64,000 nt of DNA from Clostridiales bacterium. GTDB lineage: Bacteria; Bacillota; Clostridia; Oscillospirales; Acutalibacteraceae. The notes under the pieces were generated by a model. The model saw only the letters and a program-made list of their open reading frames with translations, was not told where the DNA came from and did not search any database. Where the stretch lies: NCBI GenBank assembly GCA_022799115.1, contig JAAWNT010000003.1, positions 56,513-120,512 of the forward strand, written 5' to 3'. Both the position numbers and the translations under genes were made by a program. Below are positions 59,822-64,000 of the stretch, piece by piece; positions within the stretch are counted from its first letter, which is position 1, and each line of letters begins with the position of its first letter.

Positions 59822-60319
59822 TCATTTAGGCGTACATACTTCTGAATCAGGCCCGAGTAGATCACGGTAAATTCCTGGTGTAGAGTTTGGTATGAGGGTT
59901 GCGCCCACACACTTTTTATAAAAATCGACCGGTCCAACTCCTCCGATAATCGCATAAGCATAACCGCTGTCACGCATTGCCTCCAACGACCGAATCAAAA
60001 GCGCTTTTCCCAAGCCCAGCCCACGCTGAGATTCCAAGACAGCGGTAGGACCGAAAAAATCCGGAAATGTGGAATCGTAACATGCAAATCCGAGAATGTG
60101 TTTTTCTTTCACTGCCAGAAAACAGGAAATTGGATGATGAGAAAACGCGACATCACACTCACCAGAGAAACCATCGCCAAAATGTTCCCGAACCCAGTTC
60201 ACAATTCGTCTCTTATCTGGCGCCATAGCGCGTTGAATCCGGATTCCCTGCTGGTTTAAAGATTGATACAGCTGTTCAATATTTGGTAATTCTAACAGGG
60301 AGACTAACATGTCAGACAT
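59822..60319 (-). CDS. GNAT family N-acetyltransferase
   Basis: A 165-residue acetyltransferase with the core HILGFACYDSTFPDFFGPTAVLESQRGLGLGKALLIRSLEAMRDSGYAYAIIGGVGP at about residues 74-130; QRGLGLGKAL is the acetyl-CoA loop. FYKKCVGATLIPNSTPGIYRDLL forms the C-terminal part. The substrate is unknown. AGGAGG lies before the ATG on the minus strand. It precedes the ThpR-like gene. Confidence 0.9.
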   Translation of the reverse strand: MSDMLVSLLELPNIEQLYQSLNQQGIRIQRAMAPDKRRIVNWVREHFGDGFSGECDVAFSHHPISCFLAVKEKHILGFACYDSTFPDFFGPTAVLESQRGLGLGKALLIRSLEAMRDSGYAYAIIGGVGPVDFYKKCVGATLIPNSTPGIYRDLLGPDSEVCTPK

Positions 60320-60814
60320 AAAAAACCTCCTTGTGTTGCTTTGTTTTTATTGTACCAATCTTTTTTGTAAATTACAAATTAAGATGAGCTGTTGATATAC
60401 ATTGAGGGCGTTTTTATCAGGAAATAAATTTGTCGGTTTTAAAATATGTAAAAACTCTGTGATATATGTTCACAAAGAATATCGATACCCGGCGGAACAT
60501 TCCCCATGTCTTTTCACCAAAGTAATAGATGCAAGAATAATTTAAAAGAAATAAGAAATTTAAAATGATAATTTTATATAAATAATATGAGCGAATATTA
60601 CATAAAAACCATTCTTTGTTCAGGAGAATAAGAATAGCGAAAAACACATAATAAACGGAGAGAAAAGATCTGATTTCTGAGTTGTGCTCGGGTTTATTTC
60701 TACTTAAACATTATGGTACTCGAAATGAGTTATGGGAAAAGAATATATACGAGTTTTGAGAACAAAAATAAAAACGGGTATTATTTGCCGTTATACTAGA
60801 AATGAGGTGACAGT
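60320..60814. other. AT-rich intergenic region
   Basis: About 500 bases without a supported gene; ORFs here encode Phe/Tyr/Ile-rich stretches without ribosome sites. A -10-like TATACT at 60792-60797 may drive the XRE gene. An imperfect dyad AACGGG-N8-GCCGTT lies at 60774-60793 over that promoter and could be the regulator's own site. Confidence 0.45.
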
Positions 60815-61165
60815 ATGGGTGTAGGAGATAGAATACGAAAAATCTTAGAGACAAAAGATCTTTCTCAAAAGGAATTTGCAGAGATTCTGAATATTGCCCC
60901 CACAACGTTAAGCGGTTATATAACCAATAAACGGGAACCAGATATTGGGACTCTTAGAAATATAGCGTTAAAGCTGGGGGTGTCTCTGGATTTTTTGTTG
61001 GAAGTAAAAACAGAAGAAGATCCAATGGTTTTGGGTAATGAAGAGTGGGAATTGGTAGTTTTATACCGGACATTATCGGAAGAACAACAAGAATTTATCT
61101 TGGAACAAACAAAATTGATGAGTAAACATAACGTGCGGGACAGATCAGGCGTAACCAATCACTAA
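60815..61165 (+). CDS. XRE family transcriptional regulator
   Basis: A 116-residue protein with an N-terminal Cro/CI HTH (IRKILETKDLSQKEFAEILNIAPTTLSGYITNKREPDIGTLRNIALKLGVSLDFLL, residues about 8-64) and a helical C-terminus (EWELVVLYRTLSEEQQEFILEQTKLM) that probably dimerises. The type is like SinR/Xre-like phage or stress regulators, but no phage genes are near. GAGGTGACAG precedes the ATG. Monocistronic with a terminator after it. Confidence 0.9.
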   Translation: MGVGDRIRKILETKDLSQKEFAEILNIAPTTLSGYITNKREPDIGTLRNIALKLGVSLDFLLEVKTEEDPMVLGNEEWELVVLYRTLSEEQQEFILEQTKLMSKHNVRDRSGVTNH

Positions 61166-61183
61166 TAATCAAAATTTTTATAA

Positions 61184-61222
61184 TAAAGGGAGGACCATCA
61201 CCTCAGATGGTTCTCCCTTTTC
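61184..61222. terminator. Bidirectional terminator between XRE and dnaI genes
   Basis: AAAGGGAG-GACCATC / GATGGT-TCTCCCTTTT with flanking T/A tracts. Confidence 0.88.
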
Positions 61223-61273
61223 TATATGGTTGTGTGAATAAAACACATATTCTATAAACTTGAATTGGGATAT

Positions 61274-62272
61274 CTACCGATGACTTTGCATTCGTTTTTG
61301 CTGGCGGATGTCATTTCCTAGAAATTCTAAACGCACATGGTTGCCCATAATCCTCGATACCAGTCGTTCGGAATATGACCGTTCCAATTCCCGCATGGTG
61401 AGGTTGGTGCTGATAATGGTAGGCTTTGCTGATAAAAGCCTGGAATTTAGTACATTATAAATCGCTGCACTGGAGAAACCGGTGGAAAATTCGGTGCCTA
61501 AATCATCCAAAATAAGAAGATCGCATTCAATGAGGTGTTGTTCGCTATCAATATCATCACGATTTCTCCGATAGGAAAAACGTTCTTTTTCCAATTTTGA
61601 GATGATATTTTGAGTAGATCCGTATATAACTCCAAAACCTTTATTAATGGCAACACGTGCGATTGCCAATGAAAGATGTGTTTTTCCCAGCCCAGTGGCG
61701 CCTTGCATTAAAAGGCTAGGGGAGTGAGCAGAAAAATCAGCGGCGTACCCCTTGCAGTATCCAAGTATACCTTCCATTCGTTTTCGGGGAGCAGGATAAC
61801 CTTCCCGGACTGGTACGTCGCTATAAAAATCCAGAGAAAAACTCTCAAAAGAGCTTAAAGCCAGAGGAGATAGTTGATTAAGCTGCCGATACGCCTCTTG
61901 CCGAAGCAATTGTTTCAAACAACTACACATAACGCCGTCTACATATCCTTCGTCCTTACAATAGGAACATTGAAATTTTGTATCTAGATAATCAGGCTCA
62001 ACTCCAGCCGCGTTTAATATGGAAGACAGTTCGCTCTGAAGAGAAAGATTTTTTACTTTGAGCGTTTCAAGCTGTTGCGCTGCATTTTGGCCGGCAAGCA
62101 CAGCTCTAGCGGCTGTAATCGCCGTGGAGGAAAGCTCACGTTCAATCTCTTTTACTCTCGGGTAAAGCTGATAGATGCGATTTCTCCGTGTATCTGCCTC
62201 TTGAACGGCTTGTTTTCGGCGCTGTTCCAGTAGTCGATTCGCTACCTCGTAGGTTTCTTTATTATATCCCAT
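61274..62272 (-). CDS. DnaI/DnaC-type helicase loader ATPase
   Basis: A 332-residue AAA+ protein that loads the replicative helicase. The N-terminal half contains a helical part and a four-Cys zinc site (CSYCKDEGYVDGVMCSC, about 116-132). The ATPase has Walker A LMQGATGLGKTHLSLAIA, Walker B LLILDDLGTE, sensor TIISTNLTMREL and the Arg finger region ERLVSRIM. AAGGAGC precedes the ATG at 62272, 1 bp after the dnaD-like stop. The frame is open upstream but overlaps dnaD. Together with the DnaD protein it forms a primosome operon. Confidence 0.92.
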   Translation of the reverse strand: MGYNKETYEVANRLLEQRRKQAVQEADTRRNRIYQLYPRVKEIERELSSTAITAARAVLAGQNAAQQLETLKVKNLSLQSELSSILNAAGVEPDYLDTKFQCSYCKDEGYVDGVMCSCLKQLLRQEAYRQLNQLSPLALSSFESFSLDFYSDVPVREGYPAPRKRMEGILGYCKGYAADFSAHSPSLLMQGATGLGKTHLSLAIARVAINKGFGVIYGSTQNIISKLEKERFSYRRNRDDIDSEQHLIECDLLILDDLGTEFSTGFSSAAIYNVLNSRLLSAKPTIISTNLTMRELERSYSERLVSRIMGNHVRLEFLGNDIRQQKRMQSHR

Positions 62273-62273
62273 A

Positions 62274-63302
62274 TTATTGCTCCTTTTCTCTGGAAGGAAG
62301 ATCGTCAAAGATACTGGTCCGTTCATATTCGTCTATATTGTAAGAGGGAGAATAACGCTCCTCGGGCCGATCCTGTTTTGCGGTCCTTTTTTCCGCATGT
62401 GCTTGTTCGATCGTTTGTACGCCCTCCTGATGCCATCGCTTTAGGATGCTGTCGGTATAGCCGACGATATATTTTCCTTTTGCATCCACACATCGCTCAT
62501 AAGCCAGTCGAATCATTGCCCCGGAAAAATTCCACTGATTGACCCAGCGATCGGCGGCTTCGGCCTCTTTACTGCTTGGAGATCGATGATCGATCCCGAT
62601 TGTGGTTTCCACCAATCGCCATGCATTCTGTTTTTCACTTAACATCCTAAGCTTTTGTTCGGCTTTCTCGTGAGAGTCGATTTCTTCTTCCGCCCAGGAT
62701 ATTCCTACCTTTTCAATGTACTTCATACTTGGTTTCCCGATGCTCACTGCGTACTGGAGCAGCATAAGGATTACATCCACTGGTAAACCGTCGTTATCAT
62801 GCAGCATAAGCAAAGTGGCACAATCTCCATTAGAAATGGTTTTACCAAGTATCATTTGCGCTTCCTGCACCATGGAAGCAAGATCCGGCTCCTCGCCAAT
62901 TCGCTTGGCTACATGGGTATTATCCGGCTTTTGTGATCGGGACAGCGGGCGTAAACGTTTCGGGGGCTCAGCAATATTTCCGTTGGAGAAGGACTCCGCT
63001 TTTGGGTCAATAGAGAGTGGGGGGGCAGAAGGCTCCGTATATTCACCAGGAAGCAAAGTTTTTTCTTTACTAAGAATAAGTCCGGTTTCCACCCAGTATT
63101 GCATCGCGTCAGTAACGTCCGCTGGATGCATTGAAAGAGCGGAAGCGATATCCTCTGTCTGAAAAGGCTCTCCGGCATGCCGCAGGACCCATAGGAGTAC
63201 CTTTAGTTGCGCAGAACCAGCAAGTTTAATGTGTTGATCGACTACGGAACTAGGTACTGCAAACACAGAGTTCCAATGTCCTAAATTAATAGTAAAACTC
63301 AT
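62274..63302 (-). CDS. DnaD domain protein (primosome)
   Basis: A 342-residue replication-initiation protein: an N-terminal winged helix (SAQLKVLLWVLRHAGEPFQTEDIASALSMHPADVTDAMQYWVETGLI, about 30-80), a Pro/Ser-rich linker, and the DnaD/DnaB_2 C-terminal domains (LASMVQAEAQMILGKTISNGDCATLLMLHDNDGLPVDVILMLLQYAV; WNFSGAMIRLAYERCVDAKGKYIVGYTDSILKRWHQEG). The YxxxIxxxWxxxG pattern is visible in both halves. The ATG at 63302 has a fair AGGAAGG site somewhat far upstream; the frame opens earlier at 63401. It is followed by dnaI. Confidence 0.92.
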   Translation of the reverse strand: MSFTINLGHWNSVFAVPSSVVDQHIKLAGSAQLKVLLWVLRHAGEPFQTEDIASALSMHPADVTDAMQYWVETGLILSKEKTLLPGEYTEPSAPPLSIDPKAESFSNGNIAEPPKRLRPLSRSQKPDNTHVAKRIGEEPDLASMVQEAQMILGKTISNGDCATLLMLHDNDGLPVDVILMLLQYAVSIGKPSMKYIEKVGISWAEEEIDSHEKAEQKLRMLSEKQNAWRLVETTIGIDHRSPSSKEAEAADRWVNQWNFSGAMIRLAYERCVDAKGKYIVGYTDSILKRWHQEGVQTIEQAHAEKRTAKQDRPEERYSPSYNIDEYERTSIFDDLPSREKEQ

Positions 63303-63557
63303 GAATGGTGAATCGTCAGTCCTTCCTGTACCTTGTAACGATTTAGACCAGCGGCAATTTAAAGGAGACGCAATAAATAGCCGCCAGTAAAAATGAATCA
63401 AGTATTGCTAAAGTATCTCTAGTATAACATAAGTTGAAATCACAGCGATAAATATTTTAGAAATATTTTTGGTTAAGCTAACTTTTTGCCAATTTGAATC
63501 GTTTCTATCATAGAAAAGAAAAAATTCTATTATCTATTGGGAAGGCGGCGAAATCAT

Positions 63558-63671
63558 ATGAAAAAGTGGGAAATTATATGGAGAAATAGTCCAGTATGTA
63601 TTTGGACGATCTGTGGAATATGCTGCGCTGTCCTGATTTTACTTGCAGTACTTCAATTATTCTCCTTTTAG
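63558..63671 (+). CDS. Small membrane peptide, 37 residues
   Basis: A short ORF starting MKKWEIIWRNSPVCIW with one hydrophobic helix (ICGICCAVLILLAVLQLFSF) at its C-terminal end. AAGGCGG lies about 10 nt before the ATG. The basic head and single helix suggest an inner-membrane peptide. No family recognised. It lies in the gap between the dnaD operon (divergent) and tRNA-Gly. Confidence 0.45.
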   Translation: MKKWEIIWRNSPVCIWTICGICCAVLILLAVLQLFSF

Positions 63672-63724
63672 CGGAGACATTGTAAAGCGATAGAAAAAAT
63701 TATTGAAAAAGTTGCCAAAACCCA

Positions 63725-63753
63725 TTGACATTTATTCTGGTATGAGCTATAAT
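63725..63753 (+). promoter_or_regulatory. Promoter of tRNA-Gly
   Basis: TTGACA at 63725-63730, 17 bp, TATAAT at 63748-63753, perfect consensus 19 bp before the tRNA. Confidence 0.93.
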
Positions 63754-63772
63754 TTCTCTTGCATTCAGCGAT

Positions 63773-63848
63773 GCGGATGTAGCTCATCTGGTAGAGCGCC
63801 ACCTTGCCAAGGTGGAGGTAGCGAGTTCGAGCCTCGTCATCCGCTCCA
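63773..63848 (+). tRNA. tRNA-Gly (anticodon GCC)
   Basis: A standard cloverleaf: acceptor GCGGATG / CATCCGC, D arm AGCTCATCTGGTAGAGC, anticodon arm CACCTTGCCAAGGTG with anticodon GCC, T arm GCGAGTTCGAGCCTCGT, discriminator T, and encoded CCA at 63846-63848. It reads GGC and GGU. Confidence 0.97.
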
Positions 63849-63851
63849 ATC

Positions 63852-63886
63852 AAAACCCAGCAACCATGCCGGTTGCTGGGTTTTTT
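63852..63886 (+). terminator. Terminator of tRNA-Gly
   Basis: AAAACCCAGCAACC / GGTTGCTGGGTTTTTT, perfect stem with a T tract. The remaining bases to the window end show no gene. Confidence 0.93.
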
Positions 63887-64000
63887 GTTGTGGAAACAAC
63901 TACCGACTATGTCGGTGGAGCGTAAAAAGCTTTAGCGATGAAACGGACAAAAAAACTCCTTTTGGTGTAGAATGAACTTGCGGTCTGGCAACTGCAAGAG

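Noticed and set aside
60417..60647. Minus-strand 76-codon hydrophobic ORF
   Set aside because: Phe/Tyr/Ile-rich translation of AT-rich spacer without a ribosome site.
63703..63975. 90-codon ORF across tRNA-Gly
   Set aside because: It reads through the tRNA and its terminator; not coding.

Overview
The window looks like a chromosome segment of a spore-forming, anaerobic-type member of the Clostridia, probably Oscillospiraceae/Ruminococcaceae-like. Supporting signs are an intact sporulation factor sigma-K, T-box leaders in front of alaS and trpBA, RqcH, the SRP RNA-dnaX-ebfC-recR block, DnaD/DnaI primosome proteins, ThyX, strong AGGAGG ribosome sites and tiny Cys-rich membrane peptides. The species is inferred from gene content only. 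I see no rRNA, CRISPR array, recognisable insertion sequence or prophage structural gene.

Layout. 1-8.7 kb: end of a Nif3 protein, RqcH ribosome rescue, an unknown Cys-rich protein, then a same-strand run of thyX-tmk, a DUF2156 protein, a GNAT enzyme, a DJ-1 protein and 5-formyl-THF cyclo-ligase. 8.7-22.5 kb: a 26-residue Cys-rich membrane peptide (minus strand), mltG, a U32/TrhP-type tRNA hydroxylase, a class B PBP, T-box-controlled alaS, HIT, a phosphoribosyltransferase, comEC, holA and an RNase M5-like gene. 22.5-26.1 kb: tRNA-Leu(GAG), then AT-richer accessory DNA: an AIPR-type (abortive infection) gene behind a structured, repeat-bearing leader, flanked by identical 15-bp direct repeats, then a self-regulated marR-nitroreductase pair. 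26.2-40.4 kb: a zinc-ribbon membrane protein, malic enzyme, a Trp T-box with trpB-trpA, a HAD phosphatase, a CUT1 sugar importer lacking its own ATPase, DUF378, LysR divergent from two short chromate-transporter genes, and sigK. 40.4-43.4 kb: SRP RNA-dnaX-ebfC-recR. 43.5-50.9 kb: mixed accessory genes (DUF3592, NYN/OST-HTH nuclease, 52-residue protein, ADP-ribosylglycohydrolase, DUF3841-like protein, GT2 glycosyltransferase, uridine phosphorylase, HAD, coiled-coil protein). 50.9-64 kb: two linked FAD proteins, a small-multidrug-export protein, a MacAB-like exporter, LysM protein, superoxide dismutase, a MIF-family tautomerase gene broken by an early TAG, a 2'-5' RNA ligase-like protein, GNAT, an XRE regulator, dnaD-dnaI, and tRNA-Gly(GCC).

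How the parts work together. Much of the window is housekeeping: nucleotide supply (thyX, tmk, folate), replication and repair (holA, dnaX, ebfC, recR, dnaD, dnaI), translation (alaS, two tRNAs, RqcH, SRP RNA) and wall growth (mltG, PBP). The most unusual stretch is 22.7-24.6 kb. There a predicted promoter drives a short RNA with two 32-nt tandem repeats that ends in a terminator just 36 bp before a phage-resistance-like gene. That layout resembles RNA-antitoxin loci but with a different protein family.
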